From NCBI RefSeq assembly GCF_042649685.1, contig NZ_JBHRZT010000008.1:1-25979 (forward strand): a stretch of 25,979 bases of DNA, written 5' to 3'. The DNA is from Bacillus_BA songklensis. Its GTDB lineage: Bacteria > Bacillota > Bacilli > Bacillales > Bacillaceae_H. Shown here piece after piece: positions 15,638 through 22,189 of the stretch (position 1 is its first letter; every line of letters starts with the position of its first letter). The notes beneath the pieces were generated by a model. The model was not told the origin of the DNA and did not search any database. It saw only the letters and a list, made by a program, of their open reading frames with translations. The translations under genes and the position numbers were made by a program.

Positions 15638-17036
15638 AAGTCGATTTTGACACACGTAGAAGAGAATCTGACGATGACAGAAAACAGAAAGCACTATGAA
15701 AGCATGTATGACCCTACTCATATTTTAGTGAAGATTGAGAAGATCATGGGAGCTTAGTCTATCGCTATATCAAGCCCTTTTATTCAGCTGAGATAGGGCG
15801 TCCCACCATCAATCCTCTCATTTTTGTAAAAATTCTTCTGATTCAGTACATAGAAGGATTTCGTTCTGTTCGTTTCACTTGTAAACAAGTCCAACAGAAT
15901 ATCACCTATCGGTGGTTTCTTGGCATTTCTCCCCACCAAAAGGTTCCCTGCCATTCGACTATCTCAAAATTCCTCCATCATCGTATCTCTGATGCATTCG
16001 TATGGGAAACGTTATTTCGTCATGTCGTCAAGCTCATTGAAGAGGACGGCTATATTTCGCACGACATTTGGATTGCCGATGAAACAGAACTGAAGGCCAA
16101 TGCAAACAAGCGTAAGAGAACCGTGGTTGTATCAGAATGAACACTGGCGGAAGATGCGTCCACACTAGAAAAAGTCAATCAAAAAAGGATTCTTCATCAG
16201 AAGAAACCACTCCCATCCAAGACCGGCAAGGTAATAATCAAGAACACCATCCGAAGTCTAACAGACCCCGACGCGGGTCTTTCTGTAAAACATGACAAGC
16301 TTGGGCGTTTTGCTTATTATGATCACCGGATTGCCGATGGTCTTCATAATTTTATTCTGGACTGTTATGTCACCTCGGCGACGACACCAGGTCATCGGGT
16401 TATATTGGATCGATTCGATCGGCTATGTCATATCCATCGTACCTATGCGAAGGAGGTTGCCCTTGATGCCGGTTACTATAATGTTCGCATTGGCGAGGGA
16501 TTAGAAAAAAGGAAGATGTTTGCCTATATTTCTTACCGAAGGTATACAAGAAATGAACATCCTAAATGTAAAACCACTCAGTTTCGGAAAGTGGAGGAAG
16601 ATTTGTATGCATGTCCATGCGGGGTTCCCTTTTCTTATAAAAACTCGACACGACAAGGCTATCATGAGTATCGCTCTCCCAAAGGAAGCTGCGGAGGCTG
16701 TCCCTACGCCAAAATGGGAGATCGTGTCCTCCGAATCTCTGTACATCAAGATGTATATGAACGTCTGCATTCGCAACGTCTCTCTCCAAGAGGGAAAGTT
16801 CTCCGCTCTGTTCGACCTTCTACCGTTGAAAGAAGTTTTGCAGAAAGCAAAGAACTCCACGGGTTTCGCTATGCACGCTACCGTGGAGTTCAGAAAGTAA
16901 CCATCCAAGTTTTGATGACCGCTATAAATACGATAAAAAACATAGCAGCCAAAGTAACGGTCGCCAATACACTTCTCAGTATAAAAATGTTCTTATCTAA
17001 AAAATGATCGTCTCAACTCACATACAAAATCAACTT
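15638..17036 (+). mobile_element. Decayed IS1182-family insertion sequence
   Basis: About 1.4 kb bounded by imperfect inverted repeats AAGTCGATTTTG (15638-15649) and CAAAATCAACTT (17025-17036), enclosing one transposase gene. It appears to have inserted in a minus-strand gene. The exact outer boundaries and any target duplication are not certain. Confidence 0.7.
15674..17007 (+). pseudogene. IS1182-family transposase, frameshifted and with a nonsense codon
   Basis: The frame opens MTENRKHYESMYDPTHILVK, shifts near 15752 and continues VYRYIKPFYSAEIGRPTINP, then Q-rich YRWFLGI and DIWIADETELKANANK, to a TGA at 16138-16140. The same frame then continues through GRFAYYDHRIADG, the Cys-rich stretch YACPCGV..., GSCGGCPY, the conserved VERSFAESKELHGFRYARYRG and the end at 17007. 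Domain order and the C-terminal signature identify IS1182 (transposase_11 type). One frameshift and one stop make it inactive. Confidence 0.85.
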
Positions 17037-17115
17037 TTCGCATAAAAATATAGAGACAAAGCTTTTGGCTTTACTCCTTCTTTATTTTTCTCCAAGACTA
17101 GTAGTTTCAAGCGAA

Positions 17116-17157
17116 GAAACGACAAAAAGGGCTATTAGTTGCCCTTTTTGTCGTTTC
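17116..17157. terminator. 17-bp perfect hairpin, probable bidirectional terminator
   Basis: GAAACGACAAAAAGGGC (17116-17132) pairs perfectly with GCCCTTTTTGTCGTTTC (17141-17157) over an 8-base loop. The AAAAAGGGC/GCCCTTTTT core is terminator-like in both directions. Confidence 0.65.
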
Positions 17158-17241
17158 ATATGTATTTTATTGAACAAGATTCGCTTTTTAAGATAACCAC
17201 ATATTCTAATGTGAATCATAAGTTTAGTCCTCCAAAAAGAT

Positions 17242-17277
17242 AAGCAATGTCCTTTGAGCCCAGAACATTGCTTTTTA
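17242..17277 (+). terminator. Rho-independent terminator
   Basis: AAGCAATGT / ACATTGCTT stem with a 14-base loop, then TTTTAATT. Confidence 0.6.
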
Positions 17278-17577
17278 ATTGGTGATTTACTTGGTGCGTG
17301 AGATCGGTAATTAGGGATAATCATAGATAGATAAACATATGGTGTTACCAATCATCAATCCTATATAATGTATGCACTCCCACATAAAATTAGTTTAGTT
17401 AAGTATCCCATTTTCAAAAATACCCTCATTGCTTTTTAGATTGTATTTTTTTGTTGAATGGTTGCTACCACCTCTTTTCATGATTCCTGGATTTCATGAA
17501 CAGCGTGCAGCAACTTTTGATCACGTTCCTCTACTTCTACATCAAAAAATGCCTGTAAAAAATGGTTTACAGCCTGG

Positions 17578-17607
17578 AGCAATCATTTATGCATGATTGC
17601 TTTTTTT
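17578..17607 (+). terminator. Rho-independent terminator
   Basis: AGCAATCAT-TTATGC-ATGATTGCT, then a T-run. Confidence 0.75.
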
Positions 17608-17719
17608 GTATAGGAATAATCATTATGTGTTTTTAGGGACATGTACCTTTCCTTAAAGAATCAATTTTTCATATATCTATAAAAGAGAAGATATTTAACT
17701 CAAAGGAGGTTTTAATTTG

Positions 17720-17944
17720 ATGCCTAGAAGCCCCCAACGACCCATGCCCCCCTTTTTTTCTCCTGGCCCATTCCGGCGCCCCCCAATAAAGCAAAATAAG
17801 CAAGATTTCATGTCTTATTTTCGTACATCAGAAGGAAATTTAGATTTCACAAAGATTGCAGGAACTGCTCAACAAGCTAAGCAAATATTCGACCAAGTAA
17901 GCCCTCTAGTCAGTCCTCTTATTACAAAATTTCTTAAAAAATAG
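17720..17944 (+). CDS. YppG-like proline-rich small protein (74 aa)
   Basis: AAAGGAGG precedes both an in-frame TTG (17717) and the ATG at 17720; I take the ATG. The N-terminal 25 residues are Pro/Arg/Phe-rich (RPMPPFFSPGPFRRPP), followed by a KQDFMSYFRTSEGNLDFTKI block and an amphipathic helix (AQQAKQIFDQVSPLVSPLIT). The 'F.Y F.t..G..D..K' block and the QVSP helix resemble B. subtilis YppG-like proteins (PF14179), which are sporulation-associated and of unknown function. A shared terminator separates it from the convergent 18001 gene. Confidence 0.65.
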   Translation: MPRSPQRPMPPFFSPGPFRRPPIKQNKQDFMSYFRTSEGNLDFTKIAGTAQQAKQIFDQVSPLVSPLITKFLKK

Positions 17945-17960
17945 CCTATTATAAAAACAT

Positions 17961-17991
17961 AAAGAAACCTACTTTTTTTGTAGGTTTCTTT
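17961..17991. terminator. Bidirectional terminator between convergent genes
   Basis: AAAGAAACCTAC / GTAGGTTTCTTT perfect stem with a T-rich loop. Confidence 0.8.
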
Positions 17992-18000
17992 ACCTAGCTT

Positions 18001-18186
18001 TTAGAAAATGCGCCGTCTTCTAAATCTTAAAAGAAAAAGAGCAGCGATTAAGAAGAAAGGGATAAATCTTCTTCTAAAACCGGTACGAAGAAACATTCCA
18101 GTTTGTTGGTTCACTCCGTCTATTACTCCTCTATAAACTCTTCCATTGCGATCTATAACCTCAACAGGCTCACCGTAGTAGTTCAT
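18001..18186 (-). CDS. Sm-like small protein with C-terminal hydrophobic/arginine segment (61 aa)
   Basis: I prefer the start at 18186 (MNYYGEPVEVIDRNG), which has TGGGGAA 8 nt upstream; an ATG at 18201 lacks a ribosome site. Residues 5-35 form an Sm/LSM-like strand pattern (GEPVEVIDRNGRVYRGVIDG), followed by RRRFIPFFLIAALFLLRFRRRR, a short hydrophobic helix bracketed by arginines that suggests membrane or surface attachment. The larger protein at 20359 has the same layout. Small Bacillus proteins of this kind are often spore-coat associated; the exact family is not recognised. Confidence 0.6.
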   Translation of the reverse strand: MNYYGEPVEVIDRNGRVYRGVIDGVNQQTGMFLRTGFRRRFIPFFLIAALFLLRFRRRRIF

Positions 18187-18275
18187 AACTAAATTCCCCA
18201 TTTTTGTAAATGAGGAGCCCTATAAGATCTGCAGAATACAGTGATGCTAGGCTTGTTTCCAACAAATGTCTGTAA

Positions 18276-18304
18276 AAAGGACAGATCATTTCAATCTGCC
18301 CTTT
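18276..18304 (-). terminator. Terminator after the left YjcZ pair
   Basis: Minus strand AAAGGGCAGAT / ATCTGTCCTTT followed by TT. It is nearly the same sequence as the terminator of the central YjcZ gene (21235-21263). Confidence 0.7.
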
Positions 18305-18392
18305 GCCTTCTAAACAAACGAAACGAAACCAACCGTTCCCATTAGATGAGGGATTTAAGAGGGTGTTTACTTATCTGTCACCTTGTGGAGAA

Positions 18393-18497
18393 TTAATAGC
18401 CTCCATAGCCCATGCAAGAACATCCTACAATGATAAGTAAAACGAATAAGACAACAACTAAAGCAAAAACATTGCGAGATCCATATCCATCGCTCAT
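18393..18497 (-). CDS. YjcZ-family membrane microprotein (34 aa), left copy of gene 2
   Basis: MSDGYGSRNVFALVVVLFVL then LIIVGCSCMGYGGY. A single hydrophobic segment with the LLIIVGC core and Gly/Tyr/Cys-rich ends is the YjcZ (sporulation) signature. AGGAGGTGTTAGAT sits just before the ATG. It is nearly identical to the right-hand copy at 21960 but keeps the family's normal GYGGY end, which the other has lost. Confidence 0.85.
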   Translation of the reverse strand: MSDGYGSRNVFALVVVLFVLLIIVGCSCMGYGGY

Positions 18498-18557
18498 ATC
18501 TAACACCTCCTATTTATGGTAAATAATTTATTTTTTGTAATAATGTTAGGCTTATTA

Positions 18558-18698
18558 TTAGCTCCAAATAACGGCTCCTACAATAATTAATAAAATGAAC
18601 AACACAACAATCAACGCAAAATTGAATCCAGCTCCACCGTAGCCAGCGCCTCCATAGCCATAACCGCCATAACCGCCGCAACCAAATCCACAGCCCAT
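18558..18698 (-). CDS. YjcZ-family membrane microprotein (46 aa), left copy of gene 1
   Basis: A glycine/tyrosine-rich N-terminus (MGCGFGCGGYGGYGYGGAGY) followed by FNFALIVVLFILLIIVGAVI, one membrane-spanning helix, ending WS. AGGAGG lies upstream. It is followed after 60 bp by the second YjcZ gene; the spacer is identical in the right-hand copy (21903-21959). Confidence 0.85.
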   Translation of the reverse strand: MGCGFGCGGYGGYGYGGAGYGGAGFNFALIVVLFILLIIVGAVIWS

Positions 18699-18755
18699 AA
18701 GTTATTCGCCTCCTATTAAGTAGTAAGGGATTGCTAAATACACTATCCCTATTTG

Positions 18756-18764
18756 TAAGTTATG
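18756..18764 (-). promoter_or_regulatory. Sigma-K-like -10 for the left YjcZ pair
   Basis: Minus strand CATAACTTA matches the sigma-K -10 consensus CATANNNTA. The same position in the right copy has CATAATTTA. No AC is found at the ideal -35 distance. Confidence 0.5.
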
Positions 18765-18841
18765 TTTTTAAGAAATAGTTTGATTGGACAAATGTATCAA
18801 CTTCTAGGAAAATTCAACATTTGTCCAATTAAGTCATTCAT

Positions 18842-18875
18842 ACTAAAAGCGTATGTTATACATATACGCTTTTAG
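18842..18875. terminator. Palindromic terminator, left duplication arm
   Basis: CTAAAAGCGTATG / CATACGCTTTTAG type stem with small interruptions. Its counterpart in the right arm (21457-21492) is a perfect 36-bp palindrome. Confidence 0.65.
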
Positions 18876-18944
18876 CAAAGATAGAAAGAGGTGCATATTG
18901 CAGATGGTCCCTATGGCGGTTATATGAGAGACTACCGCTATCTC

Positions 18945-19046
18945 TCATGTTGTAAGATATGCAAGATAGAATAAAAAGGTAATGGACAAGTGTGGGTGTA
19001 AATGTGGAATTTTTAGCAATGAATGGTCTATAAGGATTCCTCTCAT
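18945..19046 (-). pseudogene. Frameshifted left copy of a small HPHLSITF protein
   Basis: The minus strand encodes SLLKIPHLHPHLSITF, matching SLLKIPCLHPHLSITF of the right-arm ORF at 21274. An extra T in the TTTTT run then shifts the frame, giving an early stop at 18945-18947. With that base removed the match continues through ILHILQHE. The gene family is unknown. Confidence 0.55.
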
Positions 19047-19489
19047 CAATGTATTAAAGGACTCCCATTGCCATTAGCCGAATGTTTAAACGTACAAATA
19101 CAACAAAATGCTGATTATGTTGCTTTAACACACCCCCAATTAAATGAGGCCCCCTTGATAATTAAGGGGGATTGCTCTTTACTAAGAAAAGATGTACTCA
19201 TAGATTTCATATAATGTATATATCGGTTGCATTAAATGTTACATAACGAAGGCGTCTGGACGGAGGAAATGTCACCAACACATGCCATGGATATACATGA
19301 AAAGATGGAAATTTACCTTTTGTTTTTTATTTATAGATTTAAGATAAACGCTGGTTCCATTTTGAGGTAATATGTCGAATCATAAAAAATCGATTATCCA
19401 CTATCTTTATTTTGTAGTGAATAGTCGATTTTTTTCGTGAGAAGCAATCGTTAACAACTTATAAAATCGATTGGTTTCATTAACCTAAA

Positions 19490-19858
19490 CTAATAACCCA
19501 AGCCCAAACATACACAACTTACGATGATTAGGAGAATGAATAAGATAACACTTAACGCAAAACGACCGTCGTATCTAGGGGTGGAAGCTGCAGACGCTAT
19601 ATAACCATAACCTATACCTAAGCATACACAACCTACAATAATTAGGAGAATGAATAAGATAACACTTAACGCAAAACGACCGTCGTATCTAGGGGTGGAA
19701 GCTGCAGACGCTATATAACCATAACCTATGCCTAAGCATACACAACTTACGATGATTAGGAGAATGGATAAGGTAACACTTAACGCAAAACGACTACCAT
19801 ATTTAGGGACGGAAGCTGCGGGCGCTATATAACCATAACCGCAAGAACCAAAGCACAT
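19490..19858 (-). CDS. YjcZ-like protein with the whole unit triplicated in frame (122 aa)
   Basis: After MCFGSC the protein is three tandem 38-residue units: GYGYIAPAASVPKYGSRFAL..., GYGYIASAASTPRYDGRFAL... (twice). Each ends in a hydrophobic SVILFILLIIVGCVCLGI-type helix. Normal YjcZ proteins have one such unit, so this gene would have three membrane helices. At DNA level the units are 114 bp, and the last two are almost identical, so the expansion is recent. The start ATG at 19858 follows GAAGGAAGG. The leader upstream (TTTAACAATCTCCTCATACTC) is shared with the other YjcZ genes here. C-V-C motifs at each helix end are conserved. Confidence 0.8.
   Translation of the reverse strand: MCFGSCGYGYIAPAASVPKYGSRFALSVTLSILLIIVSCVCLGIGYGYIASAASTPRYDGRFALSVILFILLIIVGCVCLGIGYGYIASAASTPRYDGRFALSVILFILLIIVSCVCLGLGY
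19492..19840 (-). repeat. Three 114-bp tandem repeats within the YjcZ-like gene
   Basis: Unit markers recur every 114 bp, for example ACGCAAAACGAC, GGAAGCTGC, GCTATATAACCATAACC and ATTAGGAGAATG. Units at the 3' end of the gene (low coordinates) differ from each other at only a few bases; the first unit is more diverged. Confidence 0.85.
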
Positions 19859-20358
19859 ACTTTTTTACCTTCCTTCTATTGAGTATGAGGAGATTGTTAA
19901 ATACTTAGTATTACATTACGCTTTTAAAGAAGGGATGGTATGAGACAACTTAATTACCTTATATAACAATCTACAAAACTCAGCACTTGTCCTCTCTTTC
20001 TGTATTTCCTCATGCAACCTACAAGCTCGTTACCAAACATCCAGTTTCGGATGGAGACCATCTTTGCGTCAAGATGGGTAGCATAAGCTACACTGTAAGA
20101 ATGCGACTTCTTGTCGCACCATAATTAATCTTATCGGTAATCAAAAAAGCCTTAGATTTCATGGAATCCAAGACTTTTTCAACACAACATAATAGTCATT
20201 ATGTTGCATTAAAAGATAAACAATTTATACATTATATCTACCAAATTTCCCATCACATATCCTTGCCCCAAAATACAATGATAGTAAATTACTATCTTAA
20301 TTAGAAAATATTCGATGGACTAAAGTGGCAACCCTGTCACTACCCGTTAAAGAAATGA
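19859..20358. other. Intergenic region with a cluster of hairpins
   Basis: No gene seen. It holds the leader of the triplicated gene, a run of four hairpins (separate entry) and a stem CAACATAAT-AGTC-ATTATGTTG at about 20184-20205. Confidence 0.5.
20038..20118. ncRNA. Possible structured RNA: four consecutive hairpins
   Basis: Within 81 nt: CATCC-agtttc-GGATG (20038-20053), CCATCTT-tgcgtc-AAGATGG (20058-20077), GTAGC-ataa-GCTAC (20078-20091, directly abutting) and TGCGAC-ttctt-GTCGCA (20102-20118). All stems are perfect. This does not look like any known riboswitch to me and no ORF covers it. It could be a structured RNA on either strand or an intergenic repeat unit. Confidence 0.35.
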
Positions 20359-20721
20359 TTATAATTCGAATTCATCATCTTCTACTACATAAGTATCTTC
20401 TTCAGATTCGACAGGGTTAAATGATGCAAATCCAAATGATCTTCTTATTCCAGTTAAACGGAATAATGCAACGATTAATGCTAAACGGATTAATAGGCGT
20501 ACTAACCGACCTCTAATTCTGGTGCGCATAATGATAAAGTTGCTTCCAACAGATAAAAGAGTACCCGTAAATGTTCCCTGAGTTGTAATAACTTCTACTT
20601 CTTGACCTACGAGCCTGTGGGCCATATCATGAAAGTCCGTTCTGTCTGTTCTGTCTGTTCTGCCTGTTCTGTCTGTTCTGTCCGTTCTGCCTGTTCTGTC
20701 CGCTCTTTCCATTCTGTCCAT
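20359..20721 (-). CDS. Sm-like small protein with (D/G)RT repeat head and acidic tail (120 aa)
   Basis: The start at 20721 has AAAGGAGAGG upstream. Residues 1-29 are a tripeptide repeat (RADRTGRTDRTDRTGRTDRT...). Residues 35-70 are Sm/LSM-like (LVGQEVEVITTQGTFTGTLL, SVGSNFIIMR), then a hydrophobic arginine-bordered helix (RLLIRLALIVALFRLTGIRR) and an acidic tail EEDTYVVEDDEFEL. The body parallels the 61-residue protein at 18001. Membrane- or coat-associated function is inferred from layout and neighbours. The repeat head is encoded by 9-bp units (GACAGAACA type), so its length may vary. Confidence 0.65.
   Translation of the reverse strand: MDRMERADRTGRTDRTDRTGRTDRTDRTDFHDMAHRLVGQEVEVITTQGTFTGTLLSVGSNFIIMRTRIRGRLVRLLIRLALIVALFRLTGIRRSFGFASFNPVESEEDTYVVEDDEFEL
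20633..20715 (-). repeat. 9-bp/tripeptide tandem repeat (DRT)n
   Basis: On the plus strand tgtTCTGTCTGTTCTGCC-type units repeat about nine times, encoding alternating DRT and GRT. They lie at the 5' end of the Sm-like gene, where changes of whole units would keep the frame. Confidence 0.8.
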
Positions 20722-20779
20722 TCTTTTCCTCTCCTTTCCTTCTGCTAGTTAATGCAGACAAGTGGAAAAAAGAATGGAC
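20716..20779. repeat. Inverted repeat spanning the Sm-like gene's ribosome site
   Basis: GTCCATTCTTTTCC (20716-20729) and GGAAAAAAGAATGGAC (20764-20779) are inverted copies, apart from two extra As. In RNA from the minus strand, this stem would sequester the start codon region. A role in translation control is speculative. Confidence 0.4.
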
Positions 20780-21077
20780 AATTTATTTAAGATAATAGCG
20801 GATTTTTTTATGATGTTTCGTTTTTATAACAATCGGAAACATTACATTATTGTATTGGCTTATATAAAAGATTTTCGAACGCAACAAAATGTCATTCATG
20901 TTGCATTGGTTATAGCTATAACCAAAATCATAAATTGGGTAAATATGTTAATTTTGTGATTACTCAATGATTTGATTAAGTTGTCCTACACAAATATTTT
21001 TTAAGAACATAATTTAGTACTGAGTATTGAATGCTTATCAATCTCCTATTAAGCAATAGAAGGGAGGAGGAAAAATA
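20780..21077. other. Intergenic region before the central YjcZ gene
   Basis: Contains a hairpin GCAACA...TGTTGC (about 20880-20905) and the promoter and leader of the central YjcZ gene. A 65-codon frame starting at GTG 20762 is rejected (see rejected list). Confidence 0.4.
20990..21016 (+). promoter_or_regulatory. Sigma-K promoter of the central YjcZ gene
   Basis: AC (20990-20991), 16 nt, CATAATTTA (21008-21016), a full match to AC-N16-CATANNNTA. About 60 nt of leader separates it from the ATG. Confidence 0.65.
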
Positions 21078-21185
21078 ATGAGTGATGGCGGTTACGGTTA
21101 TGGATCAGGGTTTGCTTTAATCGTTGTCTTATTCGTCTTACTTATCATTGTAGGATGTTCTTGTATGGGCTATGGTGGATATTAA
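21078..21185 (+). CDS. YjcZ-family membrane microprotein (35 aa), central copy
   Basis: MSDGGYGYGSGFALIVVLFV then LLIIVGCSCMGYGGY: Gly/Tyr head, one transmembrane helix, CSC and GYGGY tail. Preceded by GGGAGGAGG and followed by its own terminator. It has the best sigma-K promoter of the cluster, which supports expression in the mother cell late in sporulation. Confidence 0.9.
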   Translation: MSDGGYGYGSGFALIVVLFVLLIIVGCSCMGYGGY

Positions 21186-21234
21186 AAGCCCCCTTGAATT
21201 TACCATTTAACCATTCATAATAGTCGGTTTTGCT

Positions 21235-21263
21235 AAGGACAGATTGAGTAATCTGTCCTTTTT
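21235..21263 (+). terminator. Terminator of the central YjcZ gene
   Basis: AAGGACAGATT-GAGT-AATCTGTCCTT followed by TTT. Confidence 0.85.
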
Positions 21264-21273
21264 ATCATAATCG

Positions 21274-21462
21274 GTGAGAAGCCCCCCACTTCAAGATTTA
21301 TTAAATGGAGGTAGTTCAAATAATAATTCATTACTAAAAATTCCGTGTTTACATCCACACTTGTCCATTACCTTTTATGATATTTTGCATATCTTACAAC
21401 ATGAGGGACAAAACTCTCCTGAATATCCTCCACCAGACATATACACCTCTTTGTTTGGCTAA
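21274..21462 (+). CDS. Small hypothetical protein, right-arm copy (up to 62 aa)
   Basis: The frame ending at TAA 21460-21462 encodes DLLNGGSSNNNSLLKIPCLH, then PHLSITFYDILHILQHEGQN and SPEYPPPDIYTSLFG. A GTG at 21274 opens it but has no ribosome site and lies only 11 nt after a terminator, so the 5' end may be lost. A frameshifted copy is present in the left arm (18945). The family is not recognised; the Leu-Lys-Ile-Pro/His-Pro-His core is conserved between the two copies. Confidence 0.4.
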   Translation: MRSPPLQDLLNGGSSNNNSLLKIPCLHPHLSITFYDILHILQHEGQNSPEYPPPDIYTSLFG

Positions 21463-21492
21463 AAGCGCATGTTATAACATGCGCTTTTAGCC
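21457..21492. terminator. 36-bp perfect palindrome, terminator-like
   Basis: GGCTAAAAGCGCATGTTA followed immediately by its exact reverse complement, overlapping the stop codon of the upstream ORF. The AAAAGCGC/GCGCTTTT arms make a bidirectional terminator plausible. Confidence 0.7.
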
Positions 21493-21538
21493 TTTGTTGA
21501 ATTTAATATAGAAATACATACATTAATTAAGCAAAAAA

Positions 21539-21568
21539 CTTAGATTAAAACCAGATCTGAGCTTTTTT
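21539..21568 (+). terminator. Rho-independent terminator
   Basis: CTTAGAT / ATCTGAG stem followed by CTTTTTT, in a 110-bp stretch present only in the right arm. Confidence 0.55.
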
Positions 21569-21692
21569 AATGCCATATGCCATTTTACATAAATGAGAAT
21601 GATTAGAAATGCAATCTGATAGCATTAATTGGAAAGATATTGAATTTTCTTATCGATTAGTGAGTCTGTCCAATCCAACTATTTCTTAAGAA

Positions 21693-21701
21693 CATAATTT
21701 A
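21693..21701 (+). promoter_or_regulatory. Sigma-K-like -10 for the right YjcZ pair
   Basis: CATAATTTA, matching CATANNNTA, in a leader almost identical to those of the other YjcZ genes. Confidence 0.5.
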
Positions 21702-21764
21702 GAAGTAGGGATTGTGTGTTTAGCAATCTCTTCATACTCAATCTCAATAGGAGGTGAATCATTT

Positions 21765-21902
21765 ATGTCCTGGGGATGTGGAAGTTATGGCGGTTATGGC
21801 TATGGAGGCGCTTGCTACGGTGGAGCTGGATTCAATTTTGCGTTGATTGTTGTATTGTTCATTTTATTAATTATTGTAGGAGCCGTTATTTGGAGCTATT
21901 AA
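21765..21902 (+). CDS. YjcZ-family membrane microprotein (45 aa), right copy of gene 1
   Basis: MSWGCGSYGGYGYGGACYGG then AGFNFALIVVLFILLIIVGA and VIWSY. The start at 21765 follows AGGAGG (21749-21754). The hydrophobic half is identical to the left copy at 18558; the Gly-rich head differs at several residues. Upstream in-frame starts at 21714 are ignored because they lie before the ribosome site. Confidence 0.88.
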   Translation: MSWGCGSYGGYGYGGACYGGAGFNFALIVVLFILLIIVGAVIWSY

Positions 21903-21959
21903 TAAGCCTAACATTATTACAAAAAATAAATTATTTACCATAAATAGGAGGTGTTAGAT

Positions 21960-22055
21960 ATGAGCGATGGATATGGATCTCGCAATGTTTTTGCTCTAGT
22001 TGTTGTCTTATTCGTCCTACTTATCATTGTAGGATGTTCTTGTGTGTTTTATTAA
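21960..22055 (+). CDS. YjcZ-family membrane microprotein (31 aa), right copy of gene 2, altered C-terminus
   Basis: MSDGYGSRNVFALVVVLFVL then LIIVGCSCVFY. Identical to the left copy through CSC, but the GYGGY tail is replaced by VFY, probably by a small deletion. AGGAGGTGTTAGAT precedes the ATG. Confidence 0.85.
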   Translation: MSDGYGSRNVFALVVVLFVLLIIVGCSCVFY

Positions 22056-22094
22056 ATCTTCACAAGGCGACATCATTTACCTTTCAACGGGCTA

Positions 22095-22160
22095 ACATGA
22101 ACTGCACCCCAATTGTTAGACACAGAGCTAACAATTGGAGGTGCATTTTTTATGACGAAA
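22095..22160 (+). mobile_element. Left-end remnant of an IS3-family element
   Basis: TGAACTGCACCCCAATTG is a typical left end of Bacillus IS3/IS150-type elements as I remember them. It is followed by the matching inverted half (CTAACAATTGGAGGTGCA) and an ATG opening MTKYTF, like the start of OrfA. The frame then stops after 12 codons. The hairpin plus TTTTTT (22103-22151) also looks like a terminator. Confidence 0.5.
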
Positions 22161-22189
22161 TATACTTTTATAATTTTGGAGGATAGGTA

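Larger units (their letters stand above)
17037..17716. other. Intergenic region with three strong hairpins and no secure gene
   Basis: Holds three hairpins (listed separately). A 38-codon frame from the ATG at 17480 (MIPGFHEQRAATFDHVPLLL...) to 17596 looks gene-like in composition but has no ribosome site, and its end overlaps the terminator stem; it may be a remnant. Confidence 0.4.

Noticed and set aside
15294..15650. Plus-strand frame of 118 codons opposite the IS-interrupted gene
   Set aside because: No Shine-Dalgarno; the minus strand has clearly better codon use and a natural stop. It could be reconsidered if homologues were found.
17082..17351. 89-codon minus frame
   Set aside because: Composed largely of two terminator hairpins (17116-17157 and 17242-17277); no ribosome site.
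19023..19214. 63-codon plus frame (MVYKDSSHQCIKGLPLPLAE...)
   Set aside because: Codon use is fairly gene-like and it may be a gene remnant, but there is no ribosome site, a stop lies just upstream, and it overlaps the left duplication arm.
20762..20959. 65-codon plus frame before the central YjcZ gene
   Set aside because: GTG start without ribosome site, and it covers inverted repeats and a hairpin.
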